Positions 1 to 7,503 are shown, numbered from the stretch's first letter. The stretch is DNA of 11,943 nt from Pseudomonadota bacterium (GCA_030596145.1 JAUVKS010000030.1:1-11943), one strand, 5' to 3'. Notes: generated by a model not told the origin, from the sequence alone. Numbers and translations are program-made.

Positions 1-4
1 GTCA

Positions 5-53
5 ATAGCATTTCAATATGTCCGGTTTTCATAGCAAGTGAAATGTCCGGTTT
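5..53. repeat. Doubled terminal-repeat motif at the left IS end
   Basis: Two copies of the pattern ATAGCA, 7-8 nt, TGTCCGGTTT lie in direct orientation at 5-26 and 31-53, with starts 26 bp apart. The inner copy matches the right-end repeat (1378-1400, opposite orientation) at 19 of 23 positions. These are probably transposase binding sites, with two at the left end against one clear copy at the right end. Confidence 0.65.
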
Positions 54-1338
54 GAAAATTGTTTACAGGTTTAGTTGAACAAATATTTTGTTTTTCCTTT
101 TCCTGTTCATTCGGTATTTCACAAAGTGTTACACCATGGGAAAGCCGATGAGTCGATGAACCGTTTGTATCTATAAGTTCACCTTCAGCATTGTACCGTC
201 CAAGAATCCGTCTTTTCCAAACAACAGAATAGCTTCCGTTTAGATGTTCATAAACATCAACCTTACACCTGGCAAAACTGGCTCGATAAGGAGATTTCTC
301 AATCTGGAGCGCCAATCCATTCACCCTTATCGTATTGTCAAGATATACTGTGCGACCCCTATGAATCACAGAAAAAATGAAATCCAAATCCGCATCTCCA
401 GAACTGACAAAAGCACTACCACTCTCAGCAGGCTCAACAGAAAAACGACGATTCATGTCAGGTAGAAAAACTTCATTAATATACCGGTTGGCATCCTGGA
501 TATTATCGATGCCTTCTTTCCGAAGTTCTGCAACCAATCGCCCCTGCCATGTACCATTCCATCTCTCACTCCGGCCTCGTGCCTGTGGAGAGTAAGCAGG
601 TATCATTTCTACTCCCAACTCATCCATAACCCTGCCAAACTGTGTCAAATTCTCAAGATCAACCTTTCCTCCGGCCTTCTTGGTATGCCAATATACACTG
701 TCCCTGTCTGTATAAAGCTGTGCCGGAATCCCGTACGCCTCAACCACCTGCTTCATTATAGACATACAATCCTTAGTCGTCTCTGCCTCCTCCAGACGCC
801 CGGCAAGGTTCTTACCCGTAGCATCATCTATTACCAATAACAGCATCTGGCGCTGCCCAGGGCACAATGATAACCACTCGTGATCACTCCCGTCCAAATG
901 TAACATCTGCCCAAACAACGGCCTCCGTTCACGTCGTTTCCGGTGACCTCCACGACCTTTCCCTCTCTTTACATAACCACCTCTCTGTAAAAGGTCTTTT
1001 ACCCATGTGTAACTGTATTCAATCCCGTGATCCTCAACCAGCTTCTCATGAAAATGCGTGACGTTAAAATCAAAATACTCCTCCCGAAACAACTTCAATA
1101 TCTTCTCTACATCATTGTAGGGAATTCTGCGTCGGGATGGCCGTAGCGTCCTGCGATCCAGTAAGCCATCAATGCCGTATTCCTGATATGACTTGTACAT
1201 CCTTTTGATAGTCCTCGGAGATACGCCTAAAATGTCAGCAGCCTGAACCCACTTGATCTCACCCGCTACCGCCTTTAAAATGACTTCTTGTACTCTCATT
1301 GCCCGCCTCCAGGCAGATGCTGGATAAATCAGATCCAT
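13..1338 (-). CDS. DDE transposase of an ISNCY/IS481-like element
   Basis: This enzyme catalyses cut-and-paste or copy-type movement of the surrounding element. I chose the ATG at 1338 (441 residues) over the in-frame GTG at 1347, because the GGAGG motif is 8 nt before the ATG and overlaps the GTG. An N-terminal helix-turn-helix (about residues 17-60, including AADILGVSPRTIKRM) should bind the element ends. It is followed by a basic stretch (KRGKGRGGHRKRRERR, about 124-139) and an RNase H-like catalytic core. The likely DDE triad is D149 (HLDGSDHEW), D211 (YTDRDSVYW) and E258 (GRSERWNGTWQ). The reading frame is intact, so the protein may be active. The stop codon lies inside the left terminal repeat, so the last residues are encoded by the repeat DNA. 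The family label is tentative; the integrase-type fold is secure. Confidence 0.9.
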   Translation of the reverse strand: MDLIYPASAWRRAMRVQEVILKAVAGEIKWVQAADILGVSPRTIKRMYKSYQEYGIDGLLDRRTLRPSRRRIPYNDVEKILKLFREEYFDFNVTHFHEKLVEDHGIEYSYTWVKDLLQRGGYVKRGKGRGGHRKRRERRPLFGQMLHLDGSDHEWLSLCPGQRQMLLLVIDDATGKNLAGRLEEAETTKDCMSIMKQVVEAYGIPAQLYTDRDSVYWHTKKAGGKVDLENLTQFGRVMDELGVEMIPAYSPQARGRSERWNGTWQGRLVAELRKEGIDNIQDANRYINEVFLPDMNRRFSVEPAESGSAFVSSGDADLDFIFSVIHRGRTVYLDNTIRVNGLALQIEKSPYRASFARCKVDVYEHLNGSYSVVWKRRILGRYNAEGELIDTNGSSTHRLSHGVTLCEIPNEQEKEKQNICSTKPVNNFQTGHFTCYENRTY

Positions 1339-1377
1339 AGTACTCACCTCCGCAAGTACTATTATCCAGAATCCGCA

Positions 1378-1400
1378 AAAGCGGACAAATCATTTGCTAT
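1378..1400. repeat. Right terminal inverted repeat of the IS
   Basis: The reverse complement reads ATAGCA, AATGATT, TGTCCGCTTT and matches the inner left-end copy (31-53) at 19 of 23 positions. It sits upstream of the transposase start. It overlaps a small palindrome TCCGC-AAAA-GCGGA at 1372-1385, which may contribute to binding or to the transposase promoter. Confidence 0.7.
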
Positions 1401-1424
1401 CAACAGATTTTTATATGTCAATTC

Positions 1425-1475
1425 GTGAAAAACAAAAAGGCCAAACCATACAGGTTCAGCCTTTTTGTTTTTCAC
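1425..1475 (-). terminator. Terminator of the CoA-transferase operon
   Basis: A perfect 17-bp inverted repeat, GTGAAAAACAAAAAGGC (1425-1441) and its complement (1459-1475), with a 17-nt loop that can itself pair (AACC/GGTT). It starts 16 nt after the stop codon of the CoA-transferase beta gene. The A/T-rich lower stem supplies a U-run in either direction, so it may act bidirectionally. Confidence 0.85.
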
Positions 1476-1490
1476 CGTTGCGTTGTATAA

Positions 1491-2276
1491 CTATTTTGCA
1501 ACCTTTCTCTTCAAGAAGTATCCCTCAGGATCACACTCTTCTCTCAGCAGTTTCAAATCATCTTCGCTTGGTTCTTTCATATCCGTCAGATCCGGTGAAA
1601 TCAATAACTCAAAGCTAACCAATTCCTGGATATCTTCCGCGGTTTTTCCCGGCAGTACTTCAAGCAACGTCATTCTCCTGGTTTCCTCATCAAAACCAAA
1701 CAGCGCCTGATTGGTAATGACCCTGTAAGGTCCTGAACCCATAACCCCGGCTTTTCTTCTATAATCCGGCTCTCCATCACCAAACCCTATGCTCGTCACA
1801 AAGTCAAGTCTTTCAACAAACCTTCTCTTTTCCAGGGCCATTATTGCGATAGTCTTCTCACAGTTTGCCGCCATCGCTCCGGCGCCACCGCTCCCCGGAA
1901 ACCTGACTCCGGGCTTTAAATAGTTGCCACCTTCAAAGTGCGAATTGATATTTCCAAATTTATCTATCTGAGCGCCACCGATGAAGGCGTAGTCGGCATA
2001 TCCTCTTTGCGTCAACTCAAAGGCGCCGCAAAGCCCCTTTGCATAAACGGCTTTACGAAAAGCCCTGGTGTCACCAACGGAGAGCGGCAATCCCTGTTCA
2101 AGAACCGCCCCCAACGAGCCGGCTTCAAATATCATGTTAAGATTTGGAGCATGCGTAAGCTGGGCATGCATTGAAGCAATTATCGGCAGACCGGTTCCGA
2201 CGAACACTATTGTTTCATCCTCCAATACTCTTGAGCCTGTATAAGCTATCATTTCAAACGGACCATATTCAGCCAT
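1491..2276 (-). CDS. CoA-transferase family I, beta subunit (glutaconate-type)
   Basis: This is the beta subunit of a two-subunit CoA-transferase that moves CoA between an acyl-CoA and a free acid in the cytoplasm. The 261 residues compare with about 266 for glutaconate CoA-transferase subunit B. Visible family features are VGTGLPII (26-33), SVGDTRAF, AFIGGAQIDKFGNINS, FPGSGGAGAMA and EKRRFVERLDFVTSIGFGDG. The catalytic glutamate of GctB lies in an E-S-G motif; here it aligns with E51 in FEAGSLGA, so transferase chemistry is probably retained. A strong ribosome binding site (AAGGAGG, 5 nt before ATG) precedes it, and the alpha-subunit gene ends 53 bp upstream in the same operon. The substrate cannot be read from sequence: glutaconate, another dicarboxylate, or an IpdB-like ring-cleavage substrate are all possible. 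Confidence 0.88.
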   Translation of the reverse strand: MAEYGPFEMIAYTGSRVLEDETIVFVGTGLPIIASMHAQLTHAPNLNMIFEAGSLGAVLEQGLPLSVGDTRAFRKAVYAKGLCGAFELTQRGYADYAFIGGAQIDKFGNINSHFEGGNYLKPGVRFPGSGGAGAMAANCEKTIAIMALEKRRFVERLDFVTSIGFGDGEPDYRRKAGVMGSGPYRVITNQALFGFDEETRRMTLLEVLPGKTAEDIQELVSFELLISPDLTDMKEPSEDDLKLLREECDPEGYFLKRKVAK

Positions 2277-2329
2277 GTTTTCCTCCTTAAGATATTATTT
2301 AGCACCTTAATGCATTGATTGAACAACCA

Positions 2330-3412
2330 TCAGTCTATAAGTATTGGCTGCACACCATCCATCTGCCTCAGTTCCTTAAGCTTGTCGTAAGATCGTGTGG
2401 CCAGAAAATCGTCAAAGGTTTCACAACCAAAGATATATTTGTCGTAGTATTCCTTAAGCTTATCCTTGTTTCCGGTTTTCCTGAACTCATCGCTTATTCC
2501 TCTAAACTCCTGGAATTCCGGCATATCGAACCAGTAATATCCGTAACATGCCCCGGGGTAGCCTCCAAAAGGCTGCTCAATCAGTGCATCCACAGCGGGA
2601 TAGGGAATCTCGGTAAGATTTGGATATTTACGTATATTGTCGGTTGGAATAATCTGCTCCGTAGTCACTATGGTGTGGGCAGCAGCAACGGCTATTTCGG
2701 GACAGGTACAATGAGCACCGAATATCCTGCTATTGCCATACATGTCCGCCACCGGCACATGTACGAGACCAACATCCGGATGACAGGCCGGAACCAGGTA
2801 TACATCTTCTTTTGTAAATGGACACTCTATCATCCTTCCTCTGTTTACCAGTTCCATATCGGAACCGCCATGATCCCGTGTCGGTATGAAGGGAATACCC
2901 ATTGCCGCAGCCTTGAACCTGACAGACATTCCATAGTTTGTGTAGTCATCAAGCTGAATCATTTCCTCGGAGAGAAGGTAACGGAAAAGAGGCGCTATCC
3001 CTATTACCTCATATCCCCACCAGGCCAACTCAACACGCTTGATGGACACGTGATCAGGATCTATAATCATCGCGCCGGCTAACAATTCAGCGCAGAGCGA
3101 TTGGGATTGGAAAGACAAGGTTAAATCCTTTACACCTTTCCTGATTATCTCGTGTATAGCGGCAACGGGAACGCGGGTGTTCACAAAACCGCCGATACCA
3201 AGGTTTATTCCATCCTTGATATACTTGTCCACTGCCTCCTTCAAGGTTGTCCTCTTGTCATGCAACCCCTTTTCTTTTGCCACCGCCGCTTTCCTTGCTT
3301 CAAAAGGTGTGGGGCCCCAATACTCAAATGGTTCCTGCCCCTTTTTCTTAATTTCATCAGGTTGCAAACCGGTAATATTACGTATGTCCGAACTCTTCAT
3401 TAGTTTGTCCAT
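2330..3412 (-). CDS. CoA-transferase family I, alpha subunit (glutaconate-type)
   Basis: This is the partner of the beta subunit; the two should form a heteromeric family I CoA-transferase. The core from about residue 52 resembles GctA: TLKEAVDKYIKDGINLGIGGF (start of the domain, GIGGF at 72-76), AAAMGIPFIPTRDHGGSDM, ACHPDVGLVHVPVADMYGN, AAAHTIVTTEQII, and a C-terminal PFGGYPGACYGYYWFDMPEF. The protein has 360 residues against about 320 for GctA. The excess is an N-terminal extension of about 50 residues containing WGPTPFEARKAAVAKEKG, of unknown role. The start at 3412 is supported by GGGAGG 6 nt upstream. It is the first gene of the operon, behind a good sigma-70-type promoter at 3518-3546. 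In fermenting or syntrophic anaerobes such enzymes activate organic acids; the true substrate is unknown. Confidence 0.88.
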   Translation of the reverse strand: MDKLMKSSDIRNITGLQPDEIKKKGQEPFEYWGPTPFEARKAAVAKEKGLHDKRTTLKEAVDKYIKDGINLGIGGFVNTRVPVAAIHEIIRKGVKDLTLSFQSQSLCAELLAGAMIIDPDHVSIKRVELAWWGYEVIGIAPLFRYLLSEEMIQLDDYTNYGMSVRFKAAAMGIPFIPTRDHGGSDMELVNRGRMIECPFTKEDVYLVPACHPDVGLVHVPVADMYGNSRIFGAHCTCPEIAVAAAHTIVTTEQIIPTDNIRKYPNLTEIPYPAVDALIEQPFGGYPGACYGYYWFDMPEFQEFRGISDEFRKTGNKDKLKEYYDKYIFGCETFDDFLATRSYDKLKELRQMDGVQPILID

Positions 3413-3517
3413 TTATAACCTCCCAATTGACTCTTGATTTTTTTCTTTTTACTCCTCCAGCCTTGACAGTGATACTATCCTGCTCAGAGAAACAAACCCA
3501 TAGCACAAATGCGAGAG

Positions 3518-3546
3518 TTTATACTAAAATAGTGTTTGGAAGTCAA
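3518..3546 (-). promoter_or_regulatory. Sigma-70-type promoter of the CoA-transferase operon
   Basis: On the minus strand TTGACT (3541-3546) and TATAAA (3518-3523) are separated by exactly 17 bp. Each hexamer differs from consensus at one position. Transcription would start near 3511, giving a leader of about 100 nt before the alpha-subunit ATG. Confidence 0.65.
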
Positions 3547-3632
3547 GCAGCAAATTGGTGAAAAAAACATAATGATAATCAATTGGCGAGATATCAAATT
3601 TATATACGATTTAATTTAGACCACTTTATCTG

Positions 3633-3660
3633 TTGCAAGATTAAACTGAAGTGTTGTATT
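3633..3660 (+). promoter_or_regulatory. Possible promoter of the manC-manA pair
   Basis: TTGCAA (3633-3638) and TGTATT (3655-3660) are 16 bp apart, about 45 bp before the manC start codon. Both hexamers match only partly, and the region is A/T-rich, so chance is a real alternative. Confidence 0.3.
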
Positions 3661-3706
3661 GGTTTGTTTGCCAATTCCTTATCCAACGTTTCATAGGAGC
3701 TAAAAC

Positions 3707-4777
3707 ATGTATGCAGTAATCATGGCAGGCGGCAGGGGTACCAGGTTCTGGCCGAAAAGCAGGGAGAAGATGCCGAAACACCTGCTGGATATCTTCGGCA
3801 AGAAAACAATCATACAGGAAACCGTCGAGAGGATAGGCCCAATGATCCCGGCAAAGAACATCCTGATTGTGACGGGCGCCAGTCATTCCGACGAGGTTAT
3901 GCGGCAACTGCCCCATCTACCGGAGGAAAATATAATCATCGAACCGGTTGGCAGGAATACCGCCCCATGTATCGGCCTGGCAGCAATGTATATCAAAAAG
4001 ATGAACCCGGAAGCTGTCATGGTTGTGCTCCCATCAGATCACTATATTCCCGATGAAGAGGCTTTCCGGCGAACCCTTGCCATAGCCGCTGAAATAGCAC
4101 AAAGAGGAAATTACCTTCTGACCATAGGAATAAAACCCACCAGTCCCGAAACCGGCTATGGCTACATGGAACAGGGAGAACCTGTAGCCGTCATAAGGGG
4201 TGAAGAGATATTGCAGGTTCGATCCTTCCGCGAAAAACCTGGCCTTGAACAGGCAAAGTCTTTCTTGCAGGATGGAGGCTTTTCCTGGAACAGCGGGATG
4301 TTTATATGGAAGGTCTCAACCATACTGCATGAGATAAATAGATTGCTCCCCAATCTTTACAAGGGGCTCTTAAAAATAGAAGATGCCATCGGTACTGACA
4401 GTGAAAAGGATGTCATTGGTGAAGTGTACCAAGAGATTGACCCCATTTCCATAGATTACGGTGTCATGGAAAAGGCCGGTGGAACATTGCTGGTCAAGGG
4501 GGATTTCGGCTGGAGTGATGTGGGAAGCTGGAACGCCCTGTGGAAAGTATGGGATAAAGATGAAAATGGCAACGCCGCCAGGGGGCGTTTTATCGGTGTA
4601 GATTCTTCTAATTCGCTTGTTTACAGCCCCGATAAGCTGGTGGCGCTTGTAGGGGTGGAGGATCTGGTCGTTGTGGAAACGGCGGACTCCATTCTGGTAT
4701 GCAAAAGAACGGGTTCTCAAGATGTGAAGAAGCTGGTGGATATGCTGGAAGAAAAGAATATGAAGGAATATCTGTAG
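3707..4777 (+). CDS. manC: Mannose-1-phosphate guanylyltransferase
   Basis: This enzyme makes GDP-mannose from mannose 1-phosphate and GTP in the cytoplasm, feeding polysaccharide, O-antigen or glycan synthesis. The N-terminal nucleotidyltransferase signature GGRGTRFWPKSREKMPK spans residues 8-24. It is followed by EPVGRNTAPCIGLAA (79-93), LPSDHY (108-113), ETGYGYM (148-154), FREKP (174-178), SWNSGMF (193-199) and FGWSDVGSW near 270. The length of 356 residues fits the single-domain form; the C-terminal cupin isomerase domain of bifunctional ManC/AlgA enzymes is absent. The isomerase is instead the next gene, 6 bp downstream. The ribosome binding site AGGAGC lies 6 nt before the ATG. Close relatives that use other sugars exist, but the neighbouring isomerase makes mannose by far the best choice. 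Confidence 0.92.
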   Translation: MYAVIMAGGRGTRFWPKSREKMPKHLLDIFGKKTIIQETVERIGPMIPAKNILIVTGASHSDEVMRQLPHLPEENIIIEPVGRNTAPCIGLAAMYIKKMNPEAVMVVLPSDHYIPDEEAFRRTLAIAAEIAQRGNYLLTIGIKPTSPETGYGYMEQGEPVAVIRGEEILQVRSFREKPGLEQAKSFLQDGGFSWNSGMFIWKVSTILHEINRLLPNLYKGLLKIEDAIGTDSEKDVIGEVYQEIDPISIDYGVMEKAGGTLLVKGDFGWSDVGSWNALWKVWDKDENGNAARGRFIGVDSSNSLVYSPDKLVALVGVEDLVVVETADSILVCKRTGSQDVKKLVDMLEEKNMKEYL

Positions 4778-4783
4778 GATATT

Positions 4784-5779
4784 ATGAAAAACACTCCACT
4801 ATACCCTCTTATACTCAAGCCCATCTTCAAGGAAAAGCCGTGGGGAGGAAGAAGATTGGAAACTCTCCTCGGCAAGGACCTTCCGCCGGATGTTCCCATC
4901 GGCGAATCCTGGGAGCTTACCATCCGCCGGGATGAGAAAAGCATTATAGCAAACGGCCCCCTTGCCGGAAAGACACTGTTTGAGGTGGGAAACGAAAGGG
5001 GAGATGAGCTTTACGGGATATCATCAGTCACAGAAAACAGATTCCCGCTCTTGATAAAATTTATCGATGCCCAGAATACTCTTTCGGTACAGGTTCACCC
5101 GGATGATAGATATGTTTCACTCAATGAAGACAGCAACGATTCGGGCAAGACCGAGATGTGGTATATCCTTCACGCAGAACCAGAATCCAGCATCATTTTC
5201 GGTCTTAAAGAGGAGGTTACCCGGGAAGAAATCCGCAAAGCCCTTAAAGATAAGACGTTGAAAGATTTTTTCACTGTGATCCTGGTGAAGAAGGGAGACG
5301 CCTTTTTTATCCCTGCGGGGACTGTTCATGCCATCGGTCGCGGTATTGTGCTGGTGGAAATCCAGCAGAATTCCGACATCACCTACCGACTGTACGATTT
5401 CGACCGGGTGGACAGCCAGGGAAAACCGAGAGATCTCCATGTTGAAAAGGCACTGGATGTAATTAACTTTGCTTTTACGGATACCGTTAAGATAGAGGGT
5501 ACTGCTGTTCTTGAAGGAAAAAGCAGAAAAACCCTCCTGATAGAATGCCCCCATTTCGCTGTTGAACTGCTGGAAATTAATCAGGAAACCGCGCAAAAGA
5601 CATTTAACAGCTTCTCCATTCTTTCCATGCTTGAGGGCAGGTTAACCATTCAGTGGGGCGGAGGCAAAGTAAATGTAATAAAAGGTGAAACAGTGTTTCT
5701 TCCGGCGTGCCTTTCCGATTACAGATTAACCCCTGAAACCTTCTCAAGAATGCTAAAAACATATATCCCAGAGGTTTGA
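4784..5779 (+). CDS. manA: Mannose-6-phosphate isomerase, class I type
   Basis: This enzyme interconverts fructose 6-phosphate and mannose 6-phosphate, the entry step to GDP-mannose. The 331 residues form a cupin-type enzyme with a zinc site whose expected ligands are visible: Q103 and H105 in QVHPDD, E124 in KTEMWY, and H182 in PAGTVHAIG. R202 in DITYRLYDFDR is the expected active-site arginine. The N-terminal KPIFKEKPWGGRRL and GESWEL motifs are also typical. It starts 6 bp after the manC stop; a weak AGGA overlapping that stop is the only ribosome binding site, which suggests translational coupling. A phosphomannomutase, needed between the two steps, is not in the window. A broken piece of a related manA lies at 7504-7573. 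Confidence 0.93.
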   Translation: MKNTPLYPLILKPIFKEKPWGGRRLETLLGKDLPPDVPIGESWELTIRRDEKSIIANGPLAGKTLFEVGNERGDELYGISSVTENRFPLLIKFIDAQNTLSVQVHPDDRYVSLNEDSNDSGKTEMWYILHAEPESSIIFGLKEEVTREEIRKALKDKTLKDFFTVILVKKGDAFFIPAGTVHAIGRGIVLVEIQQNSDITYRLYDFDRVDSQGKPRDLHVEKALDVINFAFTDTVKIEGTAVLEGKSRKTLLIECPHFAVELLEINQETAQKTFNSFSILSMLEGRLTIQWGGGKVNVIKGETVFLPACLSDYRLTPETFSRMLKTYIPEV

Positions 5780-5811
5780 GTAAGGGTGAAACATAGAGCA
5801 TATTGCCATGT

Positions 5812-6273
5812 TTAGTCTTCCTTCGTAGACATAAGGGTGCGCAGAATATCCTCCTTACCTATAATACCAACCAGCTTGCCTTGATCCAGCACAGGCAAAG
5901 TGTGTATGTTGTTCTTTACCATCAGAGTTGCGATGTCTTCCAGACTGATTTCTATACCAACCGTTATGGGATCAAAAGTCATGGCTTCGGTCACCGTGAT
6001 TGCCGCCATTTTCTGTACTTCTTTATCAATATTTTTCTGGGATTTTAAAGGGATAAAACTGTCAAGCAAGATGAAGAAAGAAGGCAGGGGAATTTTTCTT
6101 TGCTGGGAGATCAAATCCTCCTGACAAATAATCCCCGTCAAGCGGCCTTCTTTATCAACTACAGGCAGACCATTAATGTGATGTTCAAGCAGCAATTTTG
6201 CGGCTTGAACAATTTCCGTCTCGGGATGAACAGTGATTATTTCCTTCGTCATAATATCTTTAGCCTTGAGCAT
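5812..6273 (-). CDS. CBS-domain pair protein
   Basis: A 153-residue protein made almost only of two CBS motifs, about residues 7-56 (IMTKEIITVHPETEIVQAAK, INGLPVVDKEGRLTGIICQED) and 93-148 (VTEAMTFDPITVGIEISLED, HTLPVLDQGKLVGIIGKEDI). A 35-residue linker joins them. Such tandem pairs fold as one module that binds adenosine nucleotides and usually acts as an energy or ligand sensor; no catalytic domain is present. The start is supported by GGAGG 8 nt upstream of the ATG. It converges on manA with a 32-bp gap that holds no obvious terminator. Its target cannot be inferred from the neighbours, which look functionally unrelated. Confidence 0.9.
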   Translation of the reverse strand: MLKAKDIMTKEIITVHPETEIVQAAKLLLEHHINGLPVVDKEGRLTGIICQEDLISQQRKIPLPSFFILLDSFIPLKSQKNIDKEVQKMAAITVTEAMTFDPITVGIEISLEDIATLMVKNNIHTLPVLDQGKLVGIIGKEDILRTLMSTKED

Positions 6274-6341
6274 TTACTTTTCCTCCATATTTTTGTAAAA
6301 GCTTATATCATATTTGATTCCTTGTAAAGTCTACTATCGAT

Positions 6342-6383
6342 TTTTACGAGTAGAAGGGTGACCAGCCGCAGGCGATAGAAAAA
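6342..6383 (+). pseudogene. Relic of a uvrB N-terminus
   Basis: Read in one frame, this stretch gives DFYE, a stop codon (TAG at 6351), then KGDQPQAIEK. That is the hallmark start of UvrB (YEPKGDQPQAI). At DNA level 6354-6383 matches the resident uvrB (10620-10649) at 26 of 30 positions, and it is even closer to the usual UvrB protein consensus (AIEK) than the resident copy (AIAK). Similarity ends after 6383. The fragment lies between the divergent CBS gene and the Cys-rich protein gene and runs into the latter's ribosome binding region in a different frame. It cannot be functional as protein. Confidence 0.75.
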
Positions 6384-6411
6384 CGTGGAGATTGTAAGGA
6401 AGAGAACATAG

Positions 6412-6699
6412 ATGAAGACTTGCCATCATTGCAAAAGGGAACTTGATATAGATCGAAAAGTGGGCAGAAGAGATATATGTCCCTTTTGTGATGCAGATCT
6501 CCATGTTTGTCTCAACTGCCGATTCTATGATCCGGGGCAATATAATCAGTGCCGGGAGACACAGGCAGAAAGAGTTGTCAGTAAAGACAGAAGTAATTTT
6601 TGTGACTATTTTGACTTCAGGAATTCCACCGCCGGTGAAAGCCACGACGAAAAGAAGCAAATTGCAAAAGATAAACTGGAAACCCTTTTTAAGAAATAA
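6412..6699 (+). CDS. Small Cys-rich zinc-ribbon-like protein
   Basis: A 95-residue protein of unknown function. It has cysteine pairs C4/C7 (CHHC), C23/C26 (CPFC) and C33/C36 (CLNC), then single C47 and C64. This could hold one or two zinc ions in a rubredoxin- or ribbon-like knuckle fold. The motif NCRFYDPGQYNQCRE followed by SNFCDYF is distinctive; I have the impression of similar small proteins in Desulfobacterota but cannot name a family. The C-terminus (about 75-95) is charged and probably helical. The ribosome binding site is weak (AAGGA, 11 nt before the ATG). It converges on the lytic transglycosylase gene with a 44-bp gap. No transmembrane segment or signal peptide is seen. Confidence 0.75.
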   Translation: MKTCHHCKRELDIDRKVGRRDICPFCDADLHVCLNCRFYDPGQYNQCRETQAERVVSKDRSNFCDYFDFRNSTAGESHDEKKQIAKDKLETLFKK

Positions 6700-6743
6700 T
6701 CTGATGTCTGGAACAGCTTGAGCGAGGTTGCAAAAATAATTGG

Positions 6744-7394
6744 TTAAGCACTGCCTATTTCCGCTATCATCTCTTTCTTGTAGTATTGATAATACTCAAA
6801 AACTTTCTTAATATAGTAATGAGTGGCTTTGAAGGGTGGGATGCCGCGGTACTTCCTGACTTTTCCGCTACCGGCATTGTATGCCGCAAGAGCCAGTTTG
6901 GTATCTCCATCAAATTGATTCATGAGTTGTTTGAAGTACCTGACACCGGCGTTTATATTGTGTTCCGGGTTGAAGCTGTCCTCTACACCAAGAGCTTTAG
7001 CAGTTCCGGGCATCAACTGCATAAGACCCTTTGCCCCCCTCTCGGAAACCGCTCTGGGGTTGTAGCTTGACTCAGCCATAATGATAGCTTTTACGAGAGC
7101 GGGATCGACCTGGTAGCGATTTGCTGCTTTCTGTACAATCGGGTGGAACAGGCGTTCAGCCCTTTTGCCATGAACTGATAACGAACAGTTTTCGGGGACG
7201 GCAGCAGCATACTCCCCTGACAAGGACTCATGATAGGTTTTGAATTCACAATCTACTGTTTTTTCAACAGCCAACTGGATGTTCTTCTGGCCATTAAAAA
7301 GGGGAGAAACAAACACAAGCAGAATCATTGCAGCGATAAATATCCAGTGGGCCAGCATCGCGAAAAACAGGTTTATTGGCAATTCTTCATCCAT
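6744..7394 (-). CDS. Membrane-anchored lytic transglycosylase (SLT domain)
   Basis: This enzyme cleaves the MurNAc-GlcNAc bond of peptidoglycan to leave a 1,6-anhydro end. The 216 residues have an N-terminal hydrophobic segment (about 9-33) with no clear signal-peptidase site, so it is probably an anchor. A variable linker follows, then an SLT (Slt70/MltC-like) domain from about residue 83. Diagnostic motifs are IIMAESSYNP with catalytic E108, GLMQLMPGTA (123-132), NINAGVRYF (147-155) and LAAYNAGSGKVRKYRGIPP (169-187). The start is supported by AAGGAAGG shortly upstream. It is divergent from the AOR gene, separated by a 540-bp non-coding stretch, and convergent with the Cys-rich protein. Its role could be wall turnover or making room for an envelope complex; no secretion genes are nearby. 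Confidence 0.9.
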   Translation of the reverse strand: MDEELPINLFFAMLAHWIFIAAMILLVFVSPLFNGQKNIQLAVEKTVDCEFKTYHESLSGEYAAAVPENCSLSVHGKRAERLFHPIVQKAANRYQVDPALVKAIIMAESSYNPRAVSERGAKGLMQLMPGTAKALGVEDSFNPEHNINAGVRYFKQLMNQFDGDTKLALAAYNAGSGKVRKYRGIPPFKATHYYIKKVFEYYQYYKKEMIAEIGSA

Positions 7395-7503
7395 TATTAA
7401 CCTTCCTTAATAAAAGAAACTTTTTATTTAAGCGTGGAAACATATAAAGAAATAAGGATAGTGTGTCAAGAAAAATATCGCAATATATGATGGTTCAAGG
7501 GGT

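Larger units (their letters stand above)
1..1405 (-). mobile_element. Insertion sequence (ISNCY/IS481-like), nearly complete
   Basis: A single-ORF element with a DDE transposase on the minus strand. The two ends are imperfect inverted repeats: reading inward, the left end starts GTCAATAGCA and later has TGTCCGGTTTT. The reverse complement of the right end has GTTGATAGCA and then TGTCCGCTTTT. Matching the ends puts the right terminus at about 1405 (...ATCAACA) and the left terminus one base before the window, so the element would be about 1406 bp. A target-site duplication cannot be tested because the left flank is missing. The element sits about 20 bp downstream of the CoA-transferase terminator and interrupts no visible gene. 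The family assignment comes from the transposase and the TGTCCGGTTT-type ends, not from a database match. Confidence 0.8.

Noticed and set aside
2315..3082. 255-codon plus-strand frame opposite the CoA-transferase alpha gene
   Set aside because: It is a shadow of a clearly recognisable gene on the other strand, and its own translation shows no family motif.
5780..5811. Terminator between the convergent manA and CBS genes
   Set aside because: The 32-bp gap shows no stable hairpin or T-run.
6274..6341. Promoter for the CBS gene (TTTACA and TATAAG on the minus strand)
   Set aside because: The spacer is only 15 bp and the alternatives are no better, so it was not listed as a feature.
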